A DNA stretch of 64,000 bases, from contig OU342632.1 in assembly GCA_910589415.1 (NCBI GenBank), forward strand, positions 36,531,637-36,595,636. The letters run 5' to 3'. The notes under the pieces were generated by a model that was not told where the DNA came from, ran no database searches, and saw only the letters and a program-made list of their open reading frames with translations. A program made the translations under genes and the position numbers. Each line of letters opens with the position of its first letter. The stretch's first letter is position 1. Shown piece by piece: positions 1 through 10,800 of this stretch. The DNA comes from Malachius bipustulatus (taxonomy: Eukaryota; Arthropoda; Insecta; Coleoptera; Melyridae).

Positions 1-507
1 TGAGAAAAAAAGGTATACCGGTTTTCAGTCTCAAAAGTTAGTGGTTTTCGAGATAATTGACAGTTAATGATTTTCTCCACTGATACTGTTCAGAATTTTT
101 TGCTTACTGCTAGTAGTTGGAAAATTAAAAAATGCCGAGACATAATAATTTTTCAAATTCAGATAAGAGAGATATGATTTCTCTTTATTGCAAACAAAAC
201 TTCAATGGGCAAGCTGCGAAACGAGAATACCTGCCACGATATCCAAACAGACTGCACCCTGGTAATCGACTATTTCAGAATCTGTATAGGAATTTAGGTG
301 AATACGGTTCATTTGTTTGCTTTTTTAATATGTCAAAGTGAAAAATGTTTAATTGACAAAATGCTGGTCAAAATCTCAACCTACTGCATTAAGATTTCTA
401 ATAGGTAATAAAAAAAAAATAGAAATAATGCAGGAGATTATTAAAACGTGATTATCTCGAAAACCACTAACTTTTAAGACTGACAACCGGTATACCTTTT
501 TTTCTCA
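1..507. mobile_element. Inverted-repeat DNA transposon remnant with DUF4817-type coding piece
   Basis: The first ~58 bases and the last ~58 bases (about 449-507) are near-perfect inverted repeats; the left end begins TGAGAAAAAAAGGTATACCG and the right end is its complement. The element starts at the window edge, so the outer boundary on the left is not seen. The interior holds a short helix-turn-helix-like reading frame (132-341). It is far too short to encode a transposase, so it is a non-autonomous derivative. Confidence 0.8.
132..341 (+). pseudogene. DUF4817-like N-terminal HTH fragment of a transposase
   Basis: The 69-residue frame has the layout of the DUF4817 helix-turn-helix found at the N-terminus of many insect transposon proteins: a start followed by a polar stretch, an 'AAKREY..RYPNR.HP' core and an 'F..LYRNLGEYGSF' end. 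No catalytic DDE domain follows before the right terminal repeat, so it is a truncated relic inside the 1-507 element. The family assignment rests on recalled motif spacing, not on a search. Confidence 0.6.
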
Positions 508-903
508 TCAATGATGTAGTTTTAATATTTCACAATAAAATGCGAGATACCCTGAAAGATAAAAAAGTTATGTGTTCATTTACGTCGTCAACATGACCTA
601 AGTGGCGCCCTTTATAAAATAAATCGACACTTATATCAAATTATGATTTCTCATACCGTAAAACATCTATCCCCAAGTTTTCACGTTCGTACCTGTACAA
701 TTTTTCGAGATATTTTGAAAAGAAAATTTTTTAATGTCAACTTTGCCACCCTGTATCTTTTTTATTATCAAGATTTTGTTAGAGCAAGTAGTGTCAGATC
801 GTAATATTTTTAAACCAAGAATCTTCCATTTCACCACGGACCATTACTTACGGGACACCCTGTATATAACGTACATATATGTACGTAAAAGTTGCGAAAA
901 ATA

Positions 904-1857
904 TATACAGGATGTCCCAGAATACTATTCACAATTTTCAGGCGTGATACGTAACATAAAAAAACAAAAAAAAAAATTTCAAGAAACTTGCGAATTCAAA
1001 AAAACGGTTTTTTGTTAATAGCTCAAAAATCCTCGTTGTATTGATTTTGATGAAATTTGACATTGTAGTTCGTCGTGATAAGAGCTAAAGCTAACACTAT
1101 AACTAGATGATAATTATGAGTTCCAGTGGCGTCTCGGGGGGCAGTCTTACGAATAATATTGACAGAAAAATGTACGCCACTGACTTGTTTTTGCAAATTT
1201 TATAGCTTTTTCAAGTTAATCAGCTAAAAATACACTTATGCCCGTATTCACAAACGATAATTTCCTAAATAATTACGTAATTATTTAAATGAGTGAGATG
1301 GAGATATGCAGTTTTTTTTGCAATAGAATGAGATGGGGATAATTGATTACGTAATTATTTAGGAAATTATCGTTTGTGAATACGGCCGTTTGTCTCCTGA
1401 TATTTTTGATAAAAATTAAGCCGCTCCAATGAATTTATTGAATCAATTTTTCGACATTATGCAGTGAGACGGCTTTTATTTTATTTTTTCTCAAAAATAA
1501 AGTAAGATACGAAAAAAGAGATAAAAAGAGACTGCCGAACCTGAAAAAACTATAAAATTTGAAAAACAAGTCAGTGTAGTAGGTACCTTTCTTTTTTTTT
1601 TCTTTTCTTTTTTTGTCAATATTATTCGTGAAACTACCCCCGGGTCGCCACTGAAACTCATAATTATCATAAATTTTTAATTAACTTTTGGTCTTATCAC
1701 AACCAAAACACTGCCAAATTTCACCAAAATGAGCAAAAGGATGATCTTTGAGATTTGAGATATTCTATAAAAAATCGATTAAAAAAAACTTTATTTAGAA
1801 AACCACACATCCCCTATCATGCCTGGAAATTTGAATAGTTATTCTGGGTATATTGTA
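904..1857. mobile_element. Foldback (long inverted-repeat) element with a second MITE in its centre
   Basis: The left arm starts near TACAGGATGTCCCAGAATA (about 906) and the right arm ends in its diverged complement (about 1857). Matching inner blocks confirm the hairpin: the segment around 1108-1172 is the reverse complement of about 1608-1672, sharing CCAGTGGCG and TAATTATCAT motifs. The loop region is occupied by another transposon (1242-1385). A related foldback, sharing the CCAGTGGCGTC block, lies at 53791-54338. Confidence 0.75.
1242..1385. mobile_element. 144-bp MITE, copy 1
   Basis: Terminal inverted repeats of about 40 bp begin CCGTATTCACAAACGATAA and end with the complement. A second copy of the same family with the same ends and the same interior (GCATATCTCC-like motif) lies at 13818-13961. 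It sits inside the larger foldback at 904-1857, so it inserted later. Confidence 0.85.
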
Positions 1858-1869
1858 GCTACCAGGCAG

Positions 1870-2165
1870 TAGTAGTAGTATGGTGGGTTGGGGTGGTACA
1901 CCCCAAGCGACTAGGCCACCGAGGGCCCTTTTCGCCGTATCCGAACCATGGTGAAACTCCTACTCGAACCTCCCCGACCTTTTAATAAAGGCCAGAAGGT
2001 TGTTGTATGAGAGGAGTTTCATTTCTTCCTCTTGTAGCTCCTCAGACCCAAAGATGTTGAGCCTGAGGTTGCTGTATACCTCGCATACGCCTACATAATG
2101 GTGGGAGTCCTCGTCATCCATTCCGCATTTAGGGCCCGGTCTGCCCTAAGCAGCCAAGTAAACAG
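1870..2165 (-). mobile_element. 3' end of a non-LTR retrotransposon (5'-truncated)
   Basis: On the minus strand, about 2150 to the stop at 1960-1962, the frame reads as the cysteine/histidine-rich tail that follows the RNase H or reverse transcriptase region in Jockey/R1-like elements: 'CGMDDEDSHHYV', then 'VYSNLRLNIFG', then 'LLAFIKRSGRFE' and stop. A 3' UTR of about 80 bases follows and ends in a short (TAC)n tract near 1868-1880, like the simple-repeat tails of these elements. Everything 5' of this is missing. Confidence 0.7.
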
Positions 2166-2289
2166 TCCATGCGTAGTGCACCATTCAGTTCAAATGCGCA
2201 TTGTTTTGACTGTTTACTTAGGATTTATGGTAGATACCTATTCCATTCAAAGTATTGGTCACTTTTATTACTACAATAGATCAATCATT

Positions 2290-3112
2290 TTACCTGTCAT
2301 TTCCATATTTTAGGTATTTTATTTAATCAAAGACCAGTAATTAGTTTTTTATATTTCTTTTCAGCGATACTGATTTTATTTCTATCGATCTATGGAAGAA
2401 AAATCGATTTGTTTTTTGCCCACTTTAGCTTCAAATTAAATTTTTTGCCGCTGATGGCCAAAAAAAAAATTGGTCATTATATGTCTAGTAACACCAGGAA
2501 GGTATTCATTCGCTTTGCAAATGAAAGGAAAAGAAAAAAACCGGCCTAAAAACTCGGTTTTGAGAGTGCGGAGAGAGTGCGGTCCTGACAAGAGGCTTCG
2601 ATTAGATACCGCGAATACGGATGTACCCACTTCACAACACAATGCCAAGCGCTTCGAAGCGTGCAGAGACATACTGGGGCTATATCCGCTTTCACATATC
2701 GTGTCCAGTCCATAGGGATTGATGCAATGATTTTTGGAATACAAATGCAAAATAAATTCAAAATTCAAAATAAAAACCGTGCTACTGTTAATCTCGAAGA
2801 TATTTCTTGCCCTGAAAAGTGAAAAAAAATAGAAATTTGACCGTAGTGTCAAAGAGGCCTTAGATGTGACCTTAATATTAGTTTGCAATGGCTGTTTTTA
2901 GCTTCTTAGCCACCCAGCACCCCTATTTCGCTCCACGGCCCCGAAAAAATTGATGAAACTTAGGAGCCGCGGATGTATATAATTACCAAAAAATTAAGCT
3001 GATTATGTCCTATTATGTTAATTACACGAATTCTCAAAGTTTCAATTTTTTATCTTTAAAATTAACCTCTATTTCGGGGGTGCACATAAGTGAAACCACC
3101 CGGTAAAGGTAC
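2290..3112. repeat. Degenerate relative of the 38084-38628 foldback, with an insertion
   Basis: Blocks around 2293-2460 (TTACCTGTCATT, a CGATTTTTATTT-like stretch, ATCGCTGG-like end) and around 2940-3110 (TCAAAGTTTCAATTTTTTAT, then ATCTTTAAAATTAA and an ACCCGGT end) occur in the same order in the foldback at 38084-38628. About 430 bases between them, roughly 2465-2890, have no counterpart there. I do not recognise that insert; it contains open frames but no motif I can name. Confidence 0.45.
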
Positions 3113-4232
3113 CTACCTACAAAATCTATGGTGAAATTTATTACACTGCTATTAGTTTAGTGAAAATAGATCAATAAAAAATTGCTAGGAACAAGGGAAT
3201 TTTGGCAAACTAACTCATTTTTACCCGATTTTTGCCCTTTAAATTCATTTTGAAAAAAAATTATTATTTTTTCAATCGAATTCAAATCAAATTATCCATT
3301 TATTATAAATTCAAATTTTTACATCATCAGATCTTTAGATATAAGAATAATCATCTTTTATGAGTGAACATAAAATCAATAAGTTCAAGCTTAGGGGATA
3401 AGTATAAAATTAGCATCAAAGTGACCCATCCAGCTGGAAATTCAATCAGGTGTTAATAATTGTAATGCGTACGTGTTTTGGCATGTTTATCAACTAATCA
3501 ATTCTAGATTTAAATTCATTAAAATGAATTATAAAAGACTTGATTAAATTGAATTCTTTAATAGACCAACACCAACCACCTCTTTACGCTGGCACATCTT
3601 TTAATTGTTTAACTTTTACTTTTAGAATATCACAAGGAACTCACAAATATATCAAGAAAATATAATAGATGAATTAAAATGAGCACAGAGAAGCTTTATA
3701 AACTTACCCAATGAGAATAACGCACACACTACTAATATAAGAGTTTCTAAGTTCATTTCAAAGATATTTTTTATTAATATCTCTATTTTACGTTAGAACT
3801 TTAAACAAATAAGTTCAACACACTTGAATATGCGGTCTAGGATCGCCACATTGGCGCATGCCTAGTGTAATTAATTTTAAATCCAGTTTCCCTGGACAGG
3901 CAAAATTTTTCAGGTGAATAAAAAAAAATAATAATAAAATGAAAACCAATTTTTTCAAACAGCATTTACTTATCCATTTATTTTATGATAATGAACTTAC
4001 ATACAAGTAATAATAAACTAATATAATAAAATTTAGAATAATTATTACAATAATGGGTACACTTTTGTTTTTATTACAAATTAATTAATGCAAAAGATAC
4101 CGAAAATACAAGGAAGGCTAAATAAAATAAAATGCCTCCAAATTTCGAACATTAAGACTAGATAAAATATAACCTACATAATCTTTTTTGTAATATACAT
4201 TGCATGAGAACAAAATTTCTCTATTCAACAAT
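3113..4232. other. Intergenic, AT-rich, nothing recognised
   Basis: No coding signal or clear repeat pair was found. A minus-strand AATAAA (plus-strand TTTATT at about 4070-4075) could serve as the poly(A) signal of the isomerase gene whose stop codon is at 4233. Confidence 0.4.
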
Positions 4233-5666
4233 TTACTTCTTCTTATCAAAGCTGAAGATCTTGGTATGGTTTTTAAACTGATCTAAATCGTCCAAATTCT
4301 CCCACCACAATTTCAACCTGTGCTTTAAAATCAAATAGAACCAAGGTGTGAGGCTTCCACCCAAAGTCGGCAGATATTCATCGAGTTCGCCCCTGGGAAC
4401 GAAACTGATCTCGGATATTTCATTCGGATTGGGGTTGATTTTCAGGTCGTCCTGCAGGAAAAGCACATAATCTATCTCGTGTTCACCCCACTTCCCATTC
4501 CCTTCATCTTTGTAGTGAAATCTAGTGAGGTAGGTTAAATTTTCCAAGGGAATTTTCTCGATCGGGATCCCTAATTCATAATTTAAACGTCTTTGAGCTG
4601 CCCGTTTAATTCCCAGAGCGTCTTTCTCTTCGTCTTCACCTTCAATATCGGCTATCGGATGACTACAACAGGAATTCGTGTAACAATCTGGATACGTTAT
4701 CTGAAACAGAAACAATTAATCAATTAGTTATAAAATCGCTGCATAATCCATTCTTGGGGTTATACTCTCATCTCAATTACTTGTCATCAGCATCTAATAA
4801 CAGATTTTAAAATATTCAGGTCCAAAGGTACATAAATATACTGGTAGACAATTTGTTTCATCAAATTAGACATCAGGTAGGCAGTATTAAACAATCAGAT
4901 ACAAGTATAGACGAAAAAGTTGGGGTAAGTAAAGTTAACACAAGCAGATAGGACAGATTTTATAATGAATGCTCAGGGCCTCAGGGTAAATAAAGTGATT
5001 TATGCCTACAATAAATAGGTAAGCACCTAATGATGAACCTAGAACTGGAATTAATGGGCACTTTTGATAAATATTCAGTTACAGAATCTAAATGGGTGAC
5101 CTTTCTTGGCTTTGGTGACTTGAAGGGGACCCGGCAACAAAGCCCAGCTATTATCTACAACTTTTTTAGAATTTTGTTTTGTGCCTTGATTATTTCAAGG
5201 TCATTTTAAAGTGAAAAGGAGACCTTGCAAATTAGAATAGAACTTTAACCTTGAAAAATATTACAAAAAAAACAGTCTAAAGTACGCCTGTACTCTTGGA
5301 TTTAGAAGTGTAATGAGCAATGATGAAATTTTACAGCTACCATCGCACATAAACCTAGACCTAGAAGAACGAAATTACCTTATTGTGAGCCCTCTTCTGT
5401 AAAAGCAGGTCGCCTTTCTTGTTGAATAAGAAGACACTAAATGCCCTGTGCAAGGGAATATGTCCATCAGGCTGGACTTGATGGCATTCTCTTTTGCTTG
5501 CTGTGCCGATCACTTTGTCGTTCTCGTCCAACAAGAAGCAGCGTTCCTTCAGGAATTGCTCTTGGACCGGGTCTAATGAAGCTTCTTTCGAGGTTTTCGG
5601 TTTCGTGCTGCAAAATCTCGCCCCCAGAGATTTTTTCACAAAATTTCTCACAGTTACAGTTATCAT
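4233..5666 (-). CDS. IDI1: Isopentenyl-diphosphate delta-isomerase (type I), two coding exons
   Basis: Converts isopentenyl diphosphate to dimethylallyl diphosphate, the step that primes farnesyl and juvenile-hormone precursor synthesis. Exon 1 is 5666-5379 (donor GTAATT), exon 2 is 4700-4233 (acceptor TTTCTGTTTCAG); phases match and give 251 residues. The Nudix-fold IDI signatures are visible: 'LLLQKRAHNK', then 'TNSCCSHP' (residues 104-111, catalytic Cys108) and 'WGEHEIDY' (167-174) with the metal/acid glutamates 169 and 171. The first ~25 residues are basic and hydrophobic without acids (KK, R, 'RFCST'), like a mitochondrial or peroxisomal-type presequence. An acceptor-like TTAATTTCAG lies a few bases upstream of the ATG, so a 5' UTR intron is likely. 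No defect is seen. Confidence 0.93.
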
Positions 5667-5700
5667 TATTGTTTTTGTAACCTGAAATTAAGAGGTAATG

Positions 5701-7247
5701 AGTTTTGCTTTTCTTGCTGTGAGTGTTTCACTAATAATTATTATTCCTAGGTAATTAATATTAATGCACCTACTTATTTACGTTTCTAAACTAATTTAAC
5801 ATGAAATGCTTGAAGTAGGTAATCGGTTTTCTCTCGGATAAATAATAAAATCATGTGGGTTAAATAAAATAAATGTTGAATTTTACTTTTCTTTTCTAAT
5901 TTCTAATTTTCTAATAACTTTACTTACAATTTTTTTGCAATAATAAATTTGGAACTTTGACAAGTCTGAAAAAGTCACTTGTCAAGAAAGTTAAAAGATT
6001 AACGGCTGATATTTGATGCGAGCTGCGTTCACCAACACGTTAGTTGAAATGGTAAGGTAACTGATGAGACTGAGAGATATACGATATACCAATTACCAAT
6101 TAATGATACCATGAAATTTTCTCTATACCTACAGTTCTACGTACAGTCTATTTAAAAAAAATTATAGCTTAGGTATTGAATTGAATAGGTAAATGAAAAC
6201 CATTGAACTTGAATATATACACTGATAAGGATTCTTTTTGTTATAATATAATATATTAAGTATTTGAGGATGATTTGCCAATAAATTTCATATAATTATA
6301 GTTTTTACTTGAACGTTTATAATAATTATGATCGCATACTTATTATTTTCAATTTTTTTCGTTCTTTGCCTATTCTTTACATTCTTTACTTAAATTACGT
6401 ATTGCTTACATTGCTTACGTCAAACGTAGAGAATGAATTATTCACCCGTAAGGGCACATCACTGCTTATAACTACAATCACCTTTGACTATTAATATTAT
6501 TACTAGTTTTTCTTATATTCTTAAACGACAAAACGTGGTAGGATGTTAATTTCAATAAATACATATTTATAACAATATAAACTAATATTAGTTTCACCTT
6601 TAACCCCAAAGTTTCTTTGAATATTTTACAATAATTACGAGTTCTCTATGGAATAATACAATCATGATGAATGCTACAATAAGGTTACATAATAAAATAT
6701 ATATACTGTTATTTTTTATTAAACAAGTTTTATTAAACAAGAAAAAAATACTCACGTGCACCAAAGTTGTATTGAAAGTGAAAGTAGTATTTATCACTTC
6801 GCAATTTACAATAATAAATATAACAAGTATCTGTAAGTAGGTATAATGAACTTCGGGAAATTCACTTCATTTTACGTAGAAATCAAATTTTTTAAAATGC
6901 GCAGGTGCAGGTTTATTTTTTGTAGGAACTAGAATTTATCAGAGTCATTGAAATTGACAGAAGAAGTGGAATACGCTCTCGCCTGCGCTGGCAGCTGAAA
7001 AAGTGATCCACTCATTAGAAAGAACACGATGCTCGGGTGGGGGCAGTTTATGTTTGTCTAACGCATATGAGTAATATAATAAAGTCGTTTTTTTATGTAT
7101 TTAATCTATTCCAGCATAAGGCAACATGTGTTTTATTTATTAGACTGAAACGGCATGCCACTTTCTGATAGGCGATCGAAGCTCGCGGTCCCACAAATGT
7201 GTGCTTTCCAGTTCTGTTGTTCATTTCTATGATCAGAGTACATAGAT
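5701..7247. other. Upstream flank of the isomerase gene
   Basis: AT-rich intergenic DNA that should contain the isomerase promoter and any non-coding first exon; I cannot place the transcription start. It also contains a half-copy of a MITE at about 6355-6464, described separately. Confidence 0.4.
6355..6464. repeat. Solo end of the MITE family also found at 14353-14700
   Basis: The stretch ending GGGCACATCACTG (6464) matches the right end of the 14353-14700 element, including CATTCTTTAC, TACGTCAAACGTAG and GAATGAATT motifs in the same order. No matching left terminus was found upstream, so it is a truncated copy. Confidence 0.6.
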
Positions 7248-7357
7248 ACCTGTATTACCGACACTGACGCTTACTAAACTTCAAACTTCTCCATGTTAAG
7301 TAAACGTCAACGGTTGAATGCGCTACCCTAGTAAGCGTCAATATCGGTGATACAGGT
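7248..7357. mobile_element. 110-bp MITE
   Basis: Inverted ends: the left CCTGTATTACCGACACTGAC matches the complement of the right end, which reads AGTAAGCGTCAATATCGGTG followed by ATACAGG. A one-ended relative (TAGCGTCAATGTCGTTAATA then CAGG) is present at about 20250-20287. Confidence 0.75.
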
Positions 7358-7866
7358 ACCTTACATAGGTCAGCTATCAATGAATAGAGTGTCTGGATAT
7401 AGTACCTAACTTATCAAATGGATTTACTAATAATCTTTCTTTTGACTTCTGGTCTGGGGTAGAGTGTTTTCTATTTCCATATTGCTTGTGCTATTATTTG
7501 AGGTGTTTTCCATTTCAGTTTTACTCTTACTCATTCAATATTTTATAATAATAAAATGAGAAGGTGCAAGACACAGCACATCCGGTATTCGAACCAATTA
7601 TATGACGTTACTGAACTAATAATGATAAAACTGTAAATGTCTGAAAACAAGAAGTATCCATAAGATGTTTGAAAATGGCAGTTTCCATGAGCATTCAGCG
7701 TTCAACAGTAGATACAAATGGCATTAATAGTTCTTCCTGATGTTTTATAATCAAATATTTCAAATATATCAAATATTGACAATAAACGTCAATAATAAGA
7801 ATAATGTCAATAATTTATAATAAATATTTGATATGTCAATGTCATAATGTAAATATCAATAAACAA

Positions 7867-8170
7867 AAAACTAGAGCCTGGCGTGGCCTCGCGGTTAAGT
7901 AGCGAGAACTGCTTGATCGTTGTAAAACTAGAGCCTGACGTGGCCTCGCGGTTAAGTAGCGAGAACTGCTTGATCGTTGGATCCGTCGGCCTGAGTTCGA
8001 TTCTCGGTGAAGGCTCTGGGTGTCTGTGTTGTTTCTACTATTTATTTGGCATACTTGAGGCTGGGTGTATGAGCAAGAGGCTCCAAACCCATATTACCGG
8101 TGTGGAGCGACTTTGTCTTACCTACATAGGGAAGACCGATGCTCCCCCTTTTTTAAAAATAAAAAAAATA
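7867..8170 (+). mobile_element. tRNA-derived SINE with a tandemly duplicated 5' head
   Basis: The head contains a pol III A box (TGGCCTCGCGG, 7941-7951) and a B box (AGTTCGATTCT, about 7994-8004) at tRNA-like spacing. An unrelated body of ~130 bp follows, ending in an A/T-rich tail after CCCCCTTTTTT (about 8150). The first 57 bp are present twice in tandem, 7867-7923 and 7924-7980, with one or two mismatches. The first copy carries its own A box (7884-7894). The sequence does not fold as a complete tRNA gene. Confidence 0.8.
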
Positions 8171-8244
8171 TATAAATTAAAACTATTATTGAATTTTGTT
8201 AAATTTCAGTAACTATGATGGAAAACTCTCACGGGGGCGGGTGA

Positions 8245-8302
8245 CAGAACTAACTTTTTGTTAGTTCTGCCATTGGAAAAATTGCTAACTTTTTGTTAGC
8301 AA
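8245..8302. repeat. Twin short hairpins with identical loop
   Basis: Two adjacent perfect stems, AGAACTAAC/GTTAGTTCT (8246-8268) and TTGCTAAC/GTTAGCAA (8282-8302), share the core CTAAC-TTTTT-GTTAG. They may be the terminal structure of a mobile element; no function is proposed. Confidence 0.5.
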
Positions 8303-8384
8303 GTTTCCTTATTCAATTAAGAATTAACCCCGCTCTTATTGTTCATCTTCCTTGGGCTAAACATTATTTTTAGGGACACTGAAA

Positions 8385-8757
8385 TAACAGACGCCGACAG
8401 TGTGACGTCACTAGGCTGGGATAAGCGTAAACGGTTCCAGATAAGCAAACCGTTCACGTGGCCATTGTTGTCAGTTGTCGTGATTTAGTTGACGTTTTAA
8501 GTTCACGTGGTCCTGAAGTTTCACTTATTGAGGTTGTTTTCAGGCATTGACTAGCGATCGCTATCAATTGAATTGAACCAAATCATATTGTAGGTTTCCG
8601 TGGAGCTCGAGCCGTCTGTCGGTAGTTTAATTTTTGTCACTAAAAATTCCGCATTTACTGTAATCAAAACTTTACAGTGAAATTGGCAACCCTGCAACTG
8701 TAAACTGCATGTTTATTTGGAACCTTAACCGGTTCCCCCAACCGCTGACGTCTGTTG
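8385..8757. mobile_element. CRE-bearing MITE, copy 1, upstream of mRpL37
   Basis: The left end AACAGACGCCGACAGTGTGA and the right end (CCGCTGACGTCTGTTG) are imperfect inverted repeats, with matching inner blocks around the GGTTCC motifs. The same family forms the 23590-24661 element (shared GACGCCG.CAGTGTGACGTC, TTCACGTGG.CATTGTTGTC). The left arm carries a perfect CREB/ATF palindrome TGACGTCA (8403-8410). The element ends about 210 bases before the mRpL37 start codon and may form part of that promoter. Confidence 0.7.
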
Positions 8758-8965
8758 TTGAAGTTACTAAGTAGCCCATCAGTCGAGGCCAAGGGACGCG
8801 AGTCACTATAAGAAACAGAAGGACGAACGGAGAGCCACAGATTTTTTAGGTTAAATTCTGAGGCGTTGAATTGAAAGTTGAAGATGGAGGAAAACTAAAC
8901 ATTTTTTAGATTTAATTGTTACTAACTTATTATTATAAAAAAAAATTTATGGAAGAAATATTACA

Positions 8966-10507
8966 ATGAAAATTACACAAATTTTATGTAAGCAGCACTT
9001 GGGCTATTATTTCAAAAAACACTGGAGGGTGCAGGGCCGAATCAGAGTACGAAATACTGGTGCTGAAAAAGTCCTGCAAGAGAAAGGAATCAAAGTTTAC
9101 ACCCCTGAGGAGCTATTCAAAAGAGAACGGAAACAATATGAAAAGTATGCACTCACTTCCCCAATTACAAACATAAATGTTCAATTATTTTCATTTTCAG
9201 AATTGAAGTTGTTGGTATTCTACCGAAACCCATTAAATATGACAACACACACCCCGACTGGCATGACAGGCCTCTTTGCTCTTTCGAGGATCATGAGGTG
9301 CCGGTCTATGGATTAGATCAAGCGAAAGCTCTGACTAAAACTGTTGAATTAAAGAAAGGTTTACCGGATAATCTCAAATTACCAGAGCTCGATAACTTGT
9401 CACCAGAATGTAAAGCGCTGTTTAAACAATCAGTTCTAAGCGCTCATGTCCTTGATGCTGAACAAAAACCGTTACCGAGGATAAAGAATCCTGATAAACC
9501 CGCTTGGGTTGCTCCTGTGGAATATGGGATCACCCTCGACCGAAAATGGTAGTTATTTTTTATTCGTGCTATGCAGCACTCGCCTTGTGATGTTTTATTT
9601 TGTGCTGAGTATATCAAATTGCTTGGTATAGCATGGCAGCATAGAAGGCAAAATTAAATAATTGCTTTTAATTTAATTTCAGTCGATTAATCACAAACAA
9701 ATTAACAGATGTTATTTCTCTCAACGTAATACCAGAATTGGGTAAACAGAGGGATTATTGGGAGAACGCGTCCTCAATTTTCACCTTTGAAACGGATGAA
9801 AAATTGGTGCAGATCAAGTCGACTGCTGAGAAAGTTAGAACTTCTCTTCGCCCATTACAGGCAATCACAGATGAAAATACAAGCGATTTAGCATTACCAG
9901 CTTTGCATCCAATGAAACCTACTTTGTCATTGACTTTAAAAAATATTTATGAAGAAAAATGCCACTACCGTAAGTGTTTATTCAGTAACTTTTAACTTTT
10001 ATTTCTAAATATGCATTAACTAATATATTTACAGCTTTTCCGAATGACATAAAGAGGAGACAACCGCATACGTTATTCATGTACTTTAATCCATCGATCG
10101 TGAAAAATATATATGAAGAAAAAGTGACCGATTCTCAGATATCAGGACGACTTCTCATGAAAACTTTTGCTCATGCTGCTTCTTTTGCTAGACATGAATT
10201 TGGGGTTCGTATTAATTTTTAATTCTCCAATTATGTAATAATTGTTATATTTTTTTAGGAAAATGTGAAGGTCCTACCAAAACCTGTCACAGTTCAGTGC
10301 GTTCACTCGGATTCAAAAATGTTTAGTTTTGCGATTTTACAGTTACAGACTTTAGATATGAGCGAAGGGGGTGTTAAAAATATCTGGTATCAATCAGACT
10401 TTATTCCATTGTTTGAAAAGTGCTGTTATTTTCATGGTAGGCCCGTTCTTGAAGGTTATAACGAACTCCCTGTTAGGCATTTAATAGCTTTTGCTAGGAA
10501 TGTTTAA
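8966..10507 (+). CDS. mRpL37: Mitochondrial large-subunit ribosomal protein mL37
   Basis: A metazoan-specific mitoribosome large-subunit protein, acting in the mitochondrial matrix. Five coding exons join in frame: 8966-9144, 9201-9548, 9683-9969, 10035-10204 and 10259-10507, giving 410 residues against roughly 420 in vertebrates. Recognition is by the family's C-terminal half: 'RRQPHTLFMYF', then 'FAHAASFARHEFG', then 'VKVLPKPVTVQCVHSD' and 'GGVKNIWYQSD', which align in order with the human mL37 blocks (PHTLYL, QPVVVQSVGTD, GVKNLAW). The N-terminus (residues 1-25) is basic, with 'KKHWRVQGRIRVRN', fitting import into mitochondria. A poly(A) signal AATAAA lies at 10536-10541, 29 bases past the stop. 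The CRE-bearing MITE at 8385-8757 sits just upstream. The related family mS30 is the main alternative. Confidence 0.88.
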
Positions 10508-10535
10508 TCTTACCAAATAGAATGCGATTGTTTAT

Positions 10536-10541
10536 AATAAA
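10536..10541 (+). terminator. Poly(A) signal of mRpL37
   Basis: AATAAA starting 29 bases after the TAA stop codon, in 3' UTR-like sequence. Confidence 0.6.
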
Positions 10542-10800
10542 AGTAATTAAAAAAAGTTATGTATGTATTTGTCTAAAACGTCCAGTTATACTTACAACTA
10601 CAATAATACTGCTGAGTATACAAAAAACAAAAAAGTTTAAGAAAAATAATTTGGCTGACTAGGAAGACATTTAACAATAATTTAAATATAATTTCCTATT
10701 TTAGAAAACATTTAGCATAAAATGACCTAAGTATAACAATTTCCTAGCTTTAATACCTGAAACCTCGAGCTGAAGTTAATTCTTAGTTAAATGCTCCCTT

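Noticed and set aside
7884..8004. A tRNA gene
   Set aside because: A and B boxes are present, but the sequence does not close an acceptor stem or cloverleaf, and it continues into a SINE body with an A/T-rich tail.
8966..10507. Mitochondrial ribosomal protein mS30 instead of mL37
   Set aside because: The related family shares the fold, but the blocks around VKVLPKPVTVQ and GGVKN fit mL37 better.
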